Numbered from the stretch's first letter, positions 16,197-24,350 are shown. The stretch is 64,000 nt of DNA from Putridiphycobacter roseus (GCF_003234935.1 NZ_QKSB01000003.1:1-64000), one strand, 5' to 3'. Notes: generated from the sequence alone by a model not told the origin. Translations and numbers: made by a program.

Positions 16197-16226
16197 TTAA
16201 TTCCTCAAACTACGTTTGGGAATTAA
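16197..16226. repeat. Hairpin containing a diverged copy of the array core
   Basis: TTAATTCC/GGAATTAA enclose CTCAAACTACGTTTGGG. CTCAAACTACGTTT differs from the array core CTCAAACTGCGTTT by one base, and CAAAC/GTTTG (16206-16210/16214-16218) pair to extend the stem. It may be a detached nineteenth unit. Confidence 0.5.
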
Positions 16227-16232
16227 TCTACC

Positions 16233-16271
16233 AAAAAATAAAAGTCTATTTGCAAATGCAAATAGACTTTT
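16233..16271 (-). terminator. Rho-independent terminator of tRNA-Ser
   Basis: On the minus strand, just after the tRNA 3' end, AAAAGTCTATTTGCA and TGCAAATAGACTTTT form a perfect 15-bp stem with a 2-nt loop (16240-16271). ATTTTTTGG follows (T-run opposite 16233-16238). Confidence 0.75.
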
Positions 16272-16277
16272 TGATTG

Positions 16278-16362
16278 CAGTGAGGAAGGGATTCGAACCC
16301 CCGATACATTGCTGTATACACGCTTTCCAAGCGTGCGCCTTAAGCCACTCGGCCACCTCACT
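16278..16362 (-). tRNA. tRNA-Ser (anticodon GGA)
   Basis: Read on the minus strand, the 7-bp acceptor AGTGAGG/CCTCACT is perfect. U8-G9, a D-arm starting GCCGAG, and an anticodon arm ACGCTTGGAAAGCGT with anticodon GGA follow. Then comes a long class II variable arm (TATACAGCAATGTAT region) and the T-arm GGGGGTTCGAATCCCTT with two G-U pairs. The discriminator is G, as expected for serine. The 3' CCA is not encoded (GCAATC follows), so it must be added by the CCA enzyme. The 85-nt length fits tRNA-Ser; it reads UCC and, by wobble, UCU codons. Confidence 0.96.
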
Positions 16363-16453
16363 ATAATTGAAGGGCACAAATATGCAAATAAATTTATTGA
16401 CTTGGTTAAAAAAAATAACATTTTATTAACACTTAGTTAGATATTAAAATCTT

Positions 16454-16461
16454 TATATTTG
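16454..16461 (+). promoter_or_regulatory. Putative -7 box for the PKD/gliding protein
   Basis: TATATTTG is a perfect TAnnTTTG match 93 bp before the GTG start at 16547 and divergent from the tRNA. No clear TTTG lies at the expected -33 position. Confidence 0.4.
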
Positions 16462-16546
16462 CAGAAATTTTGTTTTGATAACCTAGATGAATGATAATAA
16501 AACTCATTCTGAAACCATTACAAAATAGTTGAGTGAAAATATTTGT

Positions 16547-19012
16547 GTGAAAAATTATTTTTTTAGTTTATTAAAATCTTACCTATTTGTTTTTTGTCTT
16601 TTCGGGATGCAATGGTCTTCTTTTAGTCAAATTGTAATCAATGCTAATGGATGTTCTCCTTTAGAATTATTTGATACTTCTAATCCTTGGATTATGGGTG
16701 GGTCAAATTCTTCTTGGACCTGGGCGAATCCAAATAAACTCCAAATCATGGACGATATTAGTATAGGGGGCAAAGCAATTCTTTTAGGTGGTAATACACC
16801 TACATCTACTTATAATACGAATGAAAATTCTTGGGCCATGAGTCCAGAGTTTGATCTTTCTGCTGTTAATAATCCATTCATTAGTTTTAATTTTTTCTGG
16901 TCAAATGAAGGAAGTGATAACAATGATGAAATTTGGATGGAATACAGTTTAAATAATGGTGGAACATGGGCTGAATTAGACCCGTCTATTGGTACTGGAA
17001 CTTGTTACGATCAAAATTGGTATAACTATCCAGATAACTGGGGTGGAAATAATGGCGGATGTTCTTCTGGTACCGGTGGTCCAACAGATTGGGTTTCGGT
17101 TAGAAAATGTATCAACCTCTTATCCAACGAACCTAGCGTTCGCTTTAGATTTAGACTTTCAGCGAACGGTTCTTGTGAGAATTATGGTGCAGCAATGGAT
17201 AATTTTCAAGTGTGTGATGTAACTGTCACTGCTGCTGCTACCTACCAATGCGGTCCACAACCTTTTGAAATTGAATTTACAGATGCCTCTTTTATTTGTC
17301 CAACGGATTGGCAATGGGATTTTGGAGATGGTTTTACTTCAACAGTTCAAAATCCAATACATACTTACGCGCAAGCTGGTACTTATCAAGCTACTTTAAT
17401 TGTTGGTACTTCTACTGTTTTGTCAAGTGCATGTGGTGGACCAGTGCATGATACACTTCATTTTAATGTAGATGTTTTTGAACTTATTGTGGATTCCTTA
17501 TTCAATGCTTCCTGTATAGGGAGTGATAATGGACAAGCATTTATTGGAAGTGTAGGAATGAGTACAGCGCTTGATTATGCATGGACACCAGCTCCTGGAA
17601 CAGGTCAAAATACAAATATTGGTGGTGGATTGTCCCCCATAACTTATGCTGTAGTTGGAACTAGTCAACTTAGACCTAGTTGCGTTTCTACTATTAGTTT
17701 TAGTATTACTGAACCTACACAAATTTCTGCGGTTGTAACATCCGTGAATTCAACATGTACTGGTCCTTGTGATGGATCCTTAAGTGCTGTAGTTTCTGGT
17801 GGTACTCCACCGTATAACGTAGTTTGGCAACCTTTGAACTTAGTGGGAAGTACGGTTCAAAATGTTTGTCCCGATACTTACGATTTAACCATTACGGATA
17901 GCAATGGTTGTGTAGAAACTATGGTGAATGCAGCTACAATTACTTTTATTACCAGTGCAATGATTATTCCTATTGCAGATGAAGATGTTTGTCAATTGGA
18001 ACAGTTAGCAATCCCTCCTTTTGCTTATAGTACCACTAATACAAATGCAACATGGGAAGTGCTAGAAGGTATAGATGTTGGATTTGGAATTACGGGCTCA
18101 GGAAATATTCCGAGTTTTAATGCCATTGGTACAAATAGTTTATTGACTGTGAATATAAAAGTGACCCCTGTTGCTAATGGTAGTTGCATAGGTATAACAG
18201 ATACTTTTAAAATTAATATCCATCCAGCTCCAATAGTTGATTTTTCTTCAGCAGATACGGCTGGTTGTGTTTCGAAAGAAGTAAATTTTAACCTTCTAAA
18301 TTATAACCCTAATTATACTTATTTTTGGGATTTTGGAAACGGTCAGTCTGACTTTAATGCAAATACAGGGACGCAAAGTTATAACAGTGGATCATATGAT
18401 GTTTCTTTAAGTGTGGTGACTAATTATTGTGCCACTACTTTGGTTAAAAGTAACTACATTAATGTGTATCCTGCACCCAAGGTAGACTTTAGCTTTTCTC
18501 CTGGAAAAATAGATCCAACGAATCCGCAAATATATTTTAATAACTTATCTGAAAATGCCAACACTTACGCTTGGGACTTTGGTGATGGAATAGGAGCAAG
18601 TACTACCGAATCTCCGACTTATATTTATGAAAATAAATCGGCAGATTCTTATATCATTAATTTGGTGGCATCCAATGCAAGTTGTTCTGCTGAAATTAGT
18701 AAATCCATATTCTACGAAGAAAGCGTGTTGATATATGTTCCTAATGCTTTTACACCAGATAATAATGGAAATAATGATAGCTTTAAACCGATTGTAGAAA
18801 GTGGTATTGATATTTATGACTATGAATTAAATGTCTTTAATAGATGGGGGGAACTGGTTTTTCAATCTTTTGATCCTGTTTATGGCTGGGATGGCTGTTA
18901 TGGTAATGATTGTGATCAGCCTCTTGGTGTTTATACGTGGAAAATATATTATCATTTAGAAAATAATGCCACAAGAAAAGAACGCTATGGTACTGTCTTA
19001 TTATTAAAATAA
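16547..19012 (+). CDS. PKD-domain surface protein with gliding-motility C-terminal domain
   Basis: A T9SS-type secreted protein of about 821 residues. I start it at GTG 16547 (KNYFFSLLKSYLFVFCLF...SFSQ as signal peptide); a TTG at 16529 adds six residues. After the signal come a jelly-roll-like region (NPWIMGGSNSSWTWANPNK...), PKD domains (DWQWDFGDGFTSTVQNPIHT; later YFWDFGNGQS and YAWDFGDGIGAS) and Ig-like SprB-type segments (GPCDGSLSAVVSGGTPPY). The last ~90 residues are the gliding-motility-associated C-terminal domain: YVPNAFTPDNNGNNDSFKP and FNRWGELVFQS. Cargo of this type is exported by the type IX system and retained at the cell surface. The 3' end overlaps the convergent flavoprotein gene by 28 bp. 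Confidence 0.88.
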   Translation: MKNYFFSLLKSYLFVFCLFGMQWSSFSQIVINANGCSPLELFDTSNPWIMGGSNSSWTWANPNKLQIMDDISIGGKAILLGGNTPTSTYNTNENSWAMSPEFDLSAVNNPFISFNFFWSNEGSDNNDEIWMEYSLNNGGTWAELDPSIGTGTCYDQNWYNYPDNWGGNNGGCSSGTGGPTDWVSVRKCINLLSNEPSVRFRFRLSANGSCENYGAAMDNFQVCDVTVTAAATYQCGPQPFEIEFTDASFICPTDWQWDFGDGFTSTVQNPIHTYAQAGTYQATLIVGTSTVLSSACGGPVHDTLHFNVDVFELIVDSLFNASCIGSDNGQAFIGSVGMSTALDYAWTPAPGTGQNTNIGGGLSPITYAVVGTSQLRPSCVSTISFSITEPTQISAVVTSVNSTCTGPCDGSLSAVVSGGTPPYNVVWQPLNLVGSTVQNVCPDTYDLTITDSNGCVETMVNAATITFITSAMIIPIADEDVCQLEQLAIPPFAYSTTNTNATWEVLEGIDVGFGITGSGNIPSFNAIGTNSLLTVNIKVTPVANGSCIGITDTFKINIHPAPIVDFSSADTAGCVSKEVNFNLLNYNPNYTYFWDFGNGQSDFNANTGTQSYNSGSYDVSLSVVTNYCATTLVKSNYINVYPAPKVDFSFSPGKIDPTNPQIYFNNLSENANTYAWDFGDGIGASTTESPTYIYENKSADSYIINLVASNASCSAEISKSIFYEESVLIYVPNAFTPDNNGNNDSFKPIVESGIDIYDYELNVFNRWGELVFQSFDPVYGWDGCYGNDCDQPLGVYTWKIYYHLENNATRKERYGTVLLLK

Positions 19013-20193
19013 TTCGCTAAATAAGTACCCATGGTAAAACAACCTTGGAGTAAGTAACCTCCTGTTGGGGCATCCCAATCCAACATTTCGCCTATTACAA
19101 ATTGATTTGGTAATTGCTGTAATTCAAAATGAGCATTGACCGATTGTAATGCTACGCCACCAACTGTTGATATAGCAGCGTCTATTGGTCCTAATGCATA
19201 AATTTTAAGGGGAATGTTTTTTATTAAATGAGCTAATTGGTCCGGATCAGTATAGGTAAATTTATCTGAATTAAACCGGATAAGTTCGAGGGCTACTTTT
19301 GTTAGTTTTAATTGTTGCTTCACATGAGCAGTCCAATTACCATTTTTAAACCCAGCTAGTTTTTCAATAATTTTGTCAATTGTGATTCCTGGTTTTAAGT
19401 CTAAATACACTAAAGCAGTACCATTTGTATTTAAGGATGTTCTGACGTCATTACTTAAAGCGTAAATTGCATTTCCTTCCATTCCATTCTTCGTAACAAC
19501 AAGTTCTCCTTTCACTTGTTGCTGAGACGATTTAACGGCAATATTTTTTAAAGGAGTACCTGCAAATAAGCCAATATTGGAGTGCGACCAATCGATTAGC
19601 ATTTCGCAATTCGAGGATTGAAATGGATGACATGTAATGCCTGCCTTTTGGAATATATTCAACCAATGACCATTTGATCCTGTTTTTTGCCAACTATTTC
19701 CTCCCATGCAAAATACTGCCATGTCAAAAGCAACTTCCTTTTGATCATTTTCAGTTTTGAATAACAGCTTTGTATAGTCTGCATTCCAGCCTTGCCATTT
19801 GTGAGCACTAGCAATGGTAATATCCTTTTCTTTAATTACCTTCAATAATTCATTTAATACTTCAATAGGCTTAATAGGGGGGACCGGAAAAACCCTTTTA
19901 CTGCTTCCAATAAAGGTTGGGATATGTAATTCTTTTAAGTAATGTTGAAAGAATAAATTGTCGTATTGTTCCAATTTATCGGATAGAAATTCAACCGGAA
20001 TATACTTTTTTACCAACTGATTTACAGGGGATGAGTGGGTAAGATTAAACCCTCCATTACCAGCGACTAATAGCTTGCGTCCTAGCGTTTTTTTTTGTTC
20101 AAATATTTGAACCTCAAATTTTTGAGTATCGATTTGGGTAGCAAAGAATAAGGCAGAAGCACCACCGCCTATAATCGCAATTTTAGCTTTCAT
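18985..20193 (-). CDS. TIGR03862-type flavoprotein (BaiN/HI0933 superfamily)
   Basis: 402 residues. The N-terminal FAD-binding motif IAIIGGGASALFFATQI is followed by KKTLGRKLLVAGNGGFNLTHS, the family's GxGxCN-like signature with Phe in place of the usual Cys. FCMGGNSWQKTGSNGHW and the C-terminal GEMLDWDAPTGGYLLQGCF are typical. The family contains soluble FAD oxidoreductases of mostly unknown substrate. A second superfamily member, closer to the BaiN type, is encoded at 55283-56503. Convergent with the upstream surface-protein gene, and no terminator lies between them. Confidence 0.87.
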   Translation of the reverse strand: MKAKIAIIGGGASALFFATQIDTQKFEVQIFEQKKTLGRKLLVAGNGGFNLTHSSPVNQLVKKYIPVEFLSDKLEQYDNLFFQHYLKELHIPTFIGSSKRVFPVPPIKPIEVLNELLKVIKEKDITIASAHKWQGWNADYTKLLFKTENDQKEVAFDMAVFCMGGNSWQKTGSNGHWLNIFQKAGITCHPFQSSNCEMLIDWSHSNIGLFAGTPLKNIAVKSSQQQVKGELVVTKNGMEGNAIYALSNDVRTSLNTNGTALVYLDLKPGITIDKIIEKLAGFKNGNWTAHVKQQLKLTKVALELIRFNSDKFTYTDPDQLAHLIKNIPLKIYALGPIDAAISTVGGVALQSVNAHFELQQLPNQFVIGEMLDWDAPTGGYLLQGCFTMGTYLANYFNNKTVP

Positions 20194-20283
20194 TATTCAA
20201 ACTTAACCAATTGAAATAAGTTACAAAGGTTATATGGTCAATAATTTTATTAAAACATTGAAACCATTTTAAAATTTATTACG

Positions 20284-20291
20284 TATGTTTG
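20284..20291 (+). promoter_or_regulatory. Putative -7 box for the small lipoprotein
   Basis: TATGTTTG matches TAnnTTTG, 40 bp before the ATG at 20332. An ATTG at 20257-20260 is a weak -33 candidate with 23-bp spacing. Confidence 0.4.
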
Positions 20292-20331
20292 CTATGAGCG
20301 CAAGCTTTTTATTTAACTTATTAAAACCAAA

Positions 20332-20604
20332 ATGATGAAAAAGAATTTTTTAAACTTAAGAAAATTAGGATTAGTATTATTAGCTGCTGGAACAATGACA
20401 TTTTATAGCTGTGAAGAAGCAAAAGATGCTGCAAATGATGCAACTGACGCTGTAACTGAGCATGCAGAAGCTGCTGTTGAGACGATAGAAGAAACTACTG
20501 ATGATGCAGTTGAAGCTATTCAAGAAACTGCTGAAGAAGCAATGGAAGAGCACAAATGTGAAGAAGGAAAGTGTGACGAAGGAAAATGTGACGGTGGACA
20601 CTAA
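20332..20604 (+). CDS. Small acidic lipoprotein with Cys-rich tail
   Basis: 90 residues. A lipoprotein signal ends at TFYSC (Cys27). The mature part is a long Ala/Glu/Thr amphipathic helix with 11-residue-like periodicity (AANDATDAVTEHAEAAVETI...). The last 16 residues are HKCEEGKCDEGKCDGGH, with three cysteines spaced CxxxxCxxxxC between histidines, which looks like a metal-binding tail. I do not recognise a characterised family. It has its own promoter-like box and a strong terminator, so it is likely a single highly expressed transcript. Confidence 0.75.
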   Translation: MMKKNFLNLRKLGLVLLAAGTMTFYSCEEAKDAANDATDAVTEHAEAAVETIEETTDDAVEAIQETAEEAMEEHKCEEGKCDEGKCDGGH

Positions 20605-20630
20605 TCTTTAAGCATAAAAACTTATAATAA

Positions 20631-20661
20631 AAGCCTCGACAGTAATGTCGGGGCTTTTTTT
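20631..20661 (+). terminator. Strong rho-independent terminator
   Basis: AAGCCTCGAC (20631-20640) and GTCGGGGCTT (20647-20656) form a 10-bp stem with one G-U pair and loop AGTAAT, followed by TTTTT. It ends the small-lipoprotein transcript. Confidence 0.85.
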
Positions 20662-20674
20662 GCTTAATTTATAC

Positions 20675-20682
20675 TACATTTG
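20675..20682 (+). promoter_or_regulatory. Putative -7 box for the gluconate-dehydrogenase-type operon
   Basis: TACATTTG, 37 bp before the ATG at 20719 and directly after the preceding terminator. The -33 position falls in the terminator T-tract. Confidence 0.4.
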
Positions 20683-20718
20683 AAAATATAATAGTACCTA
20701 TAATAATTATTAGTCAGT

Positions 20719-21318
20719 ATGTGCACAGACCAGGTTATTCAGCTAAAACAGCAAAAAGAAAGAAGGAAATTTATTAAGCAATTAACCATTGGTGGCCTGG
20801 TCTTAAATTTTGGTTTTTTAACCGCTTGTCAAGAAACCCTAGAGCGGCTATCTATAGAGAATGAGGTATTCACTACCACACAAAATAAAAACTTGTTAAA
20901 TGTGTTAAATATTCTTTTTCCAGATGATGGTAACGGTCCTTCTATTCATGATTTAAATACTTTTCATCATATTTTATGGTCTATGAAAGACCCTTATAGT
21001 GATGGTTATTCAAAAAGTGTTTTAATAGAAGGCTTGGATAAATTAGAATCATCCATTTTAAGCAGTAAGCAGAAATCTTTTTTTCAACTCAGTATGGAGC
21101 TGCAAGAAGAGGAGGTTGAAAAGATGGTTAAAAAGGATTGGGGAGAACGTTTTTGTTCTATGTTATTGTCTTTTATTTTTGAATCTATTGCGATTGATGA
21201 AGCTTACGCTGTAAATACTGGTCAAGTGGGATGGAAATGGTTGCAGCACCAACCTGGTTTTCCCAGACCTACACCTAATGATTTATATCCATCTTTTATC
21301 GCCAACCATCAGTTATGA
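20719..21318 (+). CDS. Gluconate 2-dehydrogenase subunit 3 family protein, Tat lipoprotein
   Basis: 199 residues. ERRKFIKQLTIGGLVLNFGF is a twin-arginine signal with an RRxFIK motif, and it ends in the lipobox LTAC (Cys37), so it should be folded, exported by Tat and lipid-anchored. The remainder is all-helical, with the family end segment GWKWLQHQPGFPRPTP. In gluconate and related dehydrogenases the small subunit carries the export signal and the large GMC subunit follows it through. The next gene, a GMC oxidoreductase, overlaps by 4 bp and has no signal of its own, which fits exactly. Confidence 0.85.
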   Translation: MCTDQVIQLKQQKERRKFIKQLTIGGLVLNFGFLTACQETLERLSIENEVFTTTQNKNLLNVLNILFPDDGNGPSIHDLNTFHHILWSMKDPYSDGYSKSVLIEGLDKLESSILSSKQKSFFQLSMELQEEEVEKMVKKDWGERFCSMLLSFIFESIAIDEAYAVNTGQVGWKWLQHQPGFPRPTPNDLYPSFIANHQL

Positions 21319-22994
21319 AAAAATACGATATATGTATTGTAGGTAGTGGGGCAGGAGCTGGACCCATCATTTATGAACTTGCAAAAGCTGGTTTTAAAGT
21401 CTGTGTATTAGAAAAAGGACCAGCTTTAGAAACTAGTGATTTTAGTAAAGATGAATATTTAGCTTGTAGAAAAGATGTCTATGCTTCTAATTTACAAAAT
21501 GAATTTCATGAAATTGAAAGCTTTAGTAAAAGTCAAAAAAAATGGAAATTGGCGACTACTAAAGCTACAGGTCGAACTTATTGGAATGGCAATATGGTTG
21601 GTGGCTCTTCTAATTTGATGAGTGCTTATTTTCACCGATTGAAGCCAAATGATTTCAAATTATTATCTACTTATGGTAAAATTGAGGGGGCTAATGTGGC
21701 AGATTGGCCAATAGACTATAATACCTTAGAACCATACTACGCAAAAGTAGAGGAGGTAGTCGGTGTTTCTGGAGAGGTGAGACCACATTCTACCCAAGAA
21801 CCAAGGTCCACTAAAGATTTTCCTTACCCGCCTTTAAAAACAAACTTAATTAGCGAGTGGTTGGATAAGGCCGCATTGGCTGAAGGTTATTCTATGGTGT
21901 CGGTAGCGAGAGGTATTATTTCCAAAACTACAACCAATAGAAACGCTTGCTATTATTCCAATTTTTGTGGTAGCTACGGTTGTTCATCTAATGCAAAAAG
22001 TAGCAGTAGAGTAGCTTTAATTTATCCTGCCATGGCTACAGGAAACTGTACTTTAATTCCAAATGCAAAAGTGTATAGATTGGAAACTGACGGTACAGGA
22101 AAAGTAGCAAAGGCTCATTATTATTTAAAAGACGAGAAAAAATCAATAGAGGCTGATATTTTTGTAGTAGCAGCACAAGCCATTGAAAGTAGTCGATTAT
22201 TATTAATGAGTCGAGGTAAATTACATCCAAACGGTATTGGTAACCAGTATGCACAGGTAGGAAAAAATATAATTTTTTCAGCTGGTGGTATTGGCAGTGG
22301 CAATTTATTCGATAAAGACTTCTCTAAAGAAACCATTGCTAAAATTAAAACACCTGGTCTATGGGTGAATAGAGCAATACAACATTGGTATGAAATTGAT
22401 GACCCCGCTTTTAATGGTAAAGTAAAAGGAGGAACAGTAGACTTTGTTTTTGAACATGCTAATCCAATGCCTAAATTGATGCGCCAAAAATGGGGGGATA
22501 ATGGATTAGTATATGGTAGTAAACTGAAAGAAAACATTCAAGACTATTTCCTAGATCAAAGAAAAATAAAATTTGAAATATTTAACGATTGGCTCCCAAC
22601 CGACAATTGCATGGTGTCACTTTCGGAAACGGAAAAAGACAAATGGGGAGACCCTGTTGCAAAAGTTAAAATTGGATATCATCCCCATGATCTAATCGTT
22701 GCGAGGTTTTTGGCAGATAAAGCGGAGAAAATTTTAGTAAATATAGGCGCTAAAAATATCAGCACAGGAATAAGCAGTACGCCTTCACCAAATTTAGTGG
22801 CAGGAGGTTGTAGATTTGGGGAAGATCCAAAAGAAAGTGTACTGGATAAAAATTGTAAAGTACACGATTGTGATAATTTATATGTTGCGGATGCCAGTTT
22901 CATGCCTACAGGTGGCTCTGTTCCTTATACCTGGACCATTTATGCGAACTCTTTTCGGGTGGCTGATGTAATTAAAAGGCAATTGACCATTTAA
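21315..22994 (+). CDS. GMC family FAD oxidoreductase
   Basis: 559 residues. The FAD-binding motif CIVGSGAGAGPIIYELAKAG lies at the N-terminus, followed by the GMC signature GNMVGGSSNLMSAYFHRL. NACYYSNFCGSYGCSSNAKSS is a cysteine cluster seen in the gluconate/sorbitol dehydrogenase-like subgroup. The C-terminal catalytic block is GGSVPYTWTIYANSFRVADV. The enzyme oxidises an alcohol or sugar hydroxyl; the substrate is not determinable, and electrons probably pass to a cytochrome or quinone encoded elsewhere. No signal peptide is present, so co-export with the Tat lipoprotein partner is inferred. Confidence 0.9.
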   Translation: MKKYDICIVGSGAGAGPIIYELAKAGFKVCVLEKGPALETSDFSKDEYLACRKDVYASNLQNEFHEIESFSKSQKKWKLATTKATGRTYWNGNMVGGSSNLMSAYFHRLKPNDFKLLSTYGKIEGANVADWPIDYNTLEPYYAKVEEVVGVSGEVRPHSTQEPRSTKDFPYPPLKTNLISEWLDKAALAEGYSMVSVARGIISKTTTNRNACYYSNFCGSYGCSSNAKSSSRVALIYPAMATGNCTLIPNAKVYRLETDGTGKVAKAHYYLKDEKKSIEADIFVVAAQAIESSRLLLMSRGKLHPNGIGNQYAQVGKNIIFSAGGIGSGNLFDKDFSKETIAKIKTPGLWVNRAIQHWYEIDDPAFNGKVKGGTVDFVFEHANPMPKLMRQKWGDNGLVYGSKLKENIQDYFLDQRKIKFEIFNDWLPTDNCMVSLSETEKDKWGDPVAKVKIGYHPHDLIVARFLADKAEKILVNIGAKNISTGISSTPSPNLVAGGCRFGEDPKESVLDKNCKVHDCDNLYVADASFMPTGGSVPYTWTIYANSFRVADVIKRQLTI

Positions 22995-23042
22995 AGTTGT
23001 AAAAAATTGTATTCGACATTTAATTATAAAAATTATATCCCA

Positions 23043-23050
23043 TATATTTG
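23043..23050 (+). promoter_or_regulatory. Putative -7 box for the DUF3078 gene
   Basis: TATATTTG, 23 bp before the ATG at 23074. TTTA at 23019-23022 is a near-match to TTTG, 20 bp upstream. Confidence 0.42.
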
Positions 23051-23073
23051 CAGTCTTAACAAACATTAACACT

Positions 23074-23967
23074 ATGAAAAAAATTATTTTAGCAACAGCC
23101 TTTTTAGGTGCTGTTTTTTCGAGTCTTGGACAAGACACGGAAGAAACGCCTACAGATTGGACGTTTAAAGCAGTCGGTGGCTTAAACGGGACGCATGCCT
23201 CTTTTAAGAACTGGAACGCAGGTGGACAAAACACTATTTCTTGGATCGCATTGTTTGATGCACAAGCCAATTGGAAAAAAGATAAATACCGTTGGGAAAA
23301 TGGATTGAATTTGGCTTACGGACAAAATAGAATTTTAAGAAATCCTTGGGCAAAAACAGATGATGTAATTGCATTGTTTTCTAAATTTGGTTATAACATT
23401 TATAAACCATTGGATTTAGCCCTATTGGTAGATTATAAATCACAATTTGACCTTTCTACTGCGGCAGATGGAAATATTCTATCCAAATTTATGGCTCCTG
23501 GTTATTTAACGATTGCCTTAGGACTAGATTATCACCCAAATGATAAATTTCAAGTATTAGTTTCTCCATTAACAGCAAAAATGACTTTTGTAAATGACTT
23601 TACATTGTCTCAAGCTGGTGCCTTTGGTGTAGAAGTTGGTGAAGTATTTAGAGCAGAGTATGGTGCTTTTATAAAAATGCTTTATACGGACAAAATCATG
23701 CATAACGTTACTTTTAAAGGTCGTTTGGAAATGTTCTCCAATTACTTAAATAATCCGCAAAATATTGATATTAATGCGGAGGTTTTATTTGATTTTAAAA
23801 TTAATAAATGGTTATCTGCAAGCTGGAGTTCAACCGTGATTTATGATGATGATATTAAAATTCAACAGTTAAATGACGACGGTTCTAACTTAGGAACTCC
23901 TGTTGCATTAGCACAAATTAAAAACATTTTAAGTTTAGGTATTCGATACACTTTCGTGGATAAATAA
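23074..23967 (+). CDS. DUF3078 outer-membrane protein
   Basis: 297 residues. The signal peptide MKKIILATAFLGAVFSSLGQ leads into WTFKAVGGLNGTHASFKNWNAGGQNTISW, the conserved opening of DUF3078. Amphipathic beta strands rich in Trp/Tyr fill the rest, ending in the strand NILSLGIRYTFVDK typical of outer-membrane barrels. The function is unknown; the family is nearly confined to Bacteroidota. It is monocistronic, with its own promoter-like box and terminator. Confidence 0.87.
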   Translation: MKKIILATAFLGAVFSSLGQDTEETPTDWTFKAVGGLNGTHASFKNWNAGGQNTISWIALFDAQANWKKDKYRWENGLNLAYGQNRILRNPWAKTDDVIALFSKFGYNIYKPLDLALLVDYKSQFDLSTAADGNILSKFMAPGYLTIALGLDYHPNDKFQVLVSPLTAKMTFVNDFTLSQAGAFGVEVGEVFRAEYGAFIKMLYTDKIMHNVTFKGRLEMFSNYLNNPQNIDINAEVLFDFKINKWLSASWSSTVIYDDDIKIQQLNDDGSNLGTPVALAQIKNILSLGIRYTFVDK

Positions 23968-23989
23968 TTAAACAGAAAATTTTAAAAAG

Positions 23990-24020
23990 AACCTCGGTAA
24001 ATTATTGCCGAGGTTTTTTT
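23990..24020 (+). terminator. Rho-independent terminator of the DUF3078 gene
   Basis: AACCTCGG (23990-23997) and CCGAGGTT (24008-24015) with a 10-nt loop, followed by a run of Ts. Confidence 0.8.
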
Positions 24021-24292
24021 ATGCTCTTTTTTTGGGAGTCGCTTCCATTTTTATTTGCAGTAGAAGTTGTGACTCGGTAAATAAAAGAATCTATTAAGGA
24101 ATAACCTTAGGTTACATCACCAAGTAAGGTATATGGTCATCCATGTCTCAAATGAAGTGTTGGCTTAGTTATGTTACCCATACCATGTAGCTTTTTAACA
24201 ATCTAGTCGTGACTAAAGAATGTAGTAGTACAATCATTAACCATGAATACTTTGAACAGATTGCAACCCAATTCTTGTACAAAGTAGGGTAC

Positions 24293-24324
24293 AAAAAAAG
24301 CCCCGACATTTATAGTCGAGGCTT
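24293..24324 (-). terminator. Rho-independent terminator of lolA
   Basis: On the minus strand AAGCCTCGAC pairs with GTCGGGGCTT (24298-24307/24315-24324), followed by TTTTT. The arms are identical to those of the terminator at 20631-20656. Confidence 0.8.
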
Positions 24325-24350
24325 TTTGGTTTTAACAAGTATTTTATTAT

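Larger units (their letters stand above)
16139..16279. repeat. Nested inverted-repeat block between array and tRNA-Ser
   Basis: Outer arms TGCAATCAAAAAGTCT (16139-16154) and its exact complement (16264-16279) enclose three smaller palindromes: 16155-16177, a central 14-bp stem 16178-16191/16232-16245 capped by TTAATTCC/GGAATTAA (16197-16204/16219-16226), and 16246-16265. Drawn together they make a cloverleaf. The right outer arm overlaps the tRNA-Ser 3' end by two bases. Two competing local hairpins are terminators listed separately, so a back-to-back pair of terminators is the simplest reading. Confidence 0.75.
23968..24350. other. Convergent intergenic region, 383 bp
   Basis: Holds the terminator of the DUF3078 gene at its left end and that of lolA at its right end. 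Between 24021 and 24290 I see no gene, RNA or repeat apart from short imperfect inverted repeats (for example TTGTAC/GTACAA near 24275-24295). Confidence 0.6.

Noticed and set aside
16076-16362. Possible genomic-island or phage attachment site at the tRNA-Ser 3' end
   Set aside because: The inverted repeat touches only two bases of the tRNA, no duplicated tRNA 3' fragment was seen, and no integrase is in the window. The paired terminators explain the structure.
16115-16440. Short open frames on both strands over the tRNA and terminator block
   Set aside because: They run through a clear tRNA gene and hairpins and show no coding character.
21315-22994. Choline dehydrogenase annotation for the GMC enzyme
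   Set aside because: The paired gluconate-dehydrogenase-type small subunit and the cysteine cluster favour the sugar/gluconate subgroup; the substrate cannot be named.
24021-24290. Transposon remnant between the two terminators
   Set aside because: Only weak imperfect inverted repeats and no coding remnant; nothing resembling a transposase end.
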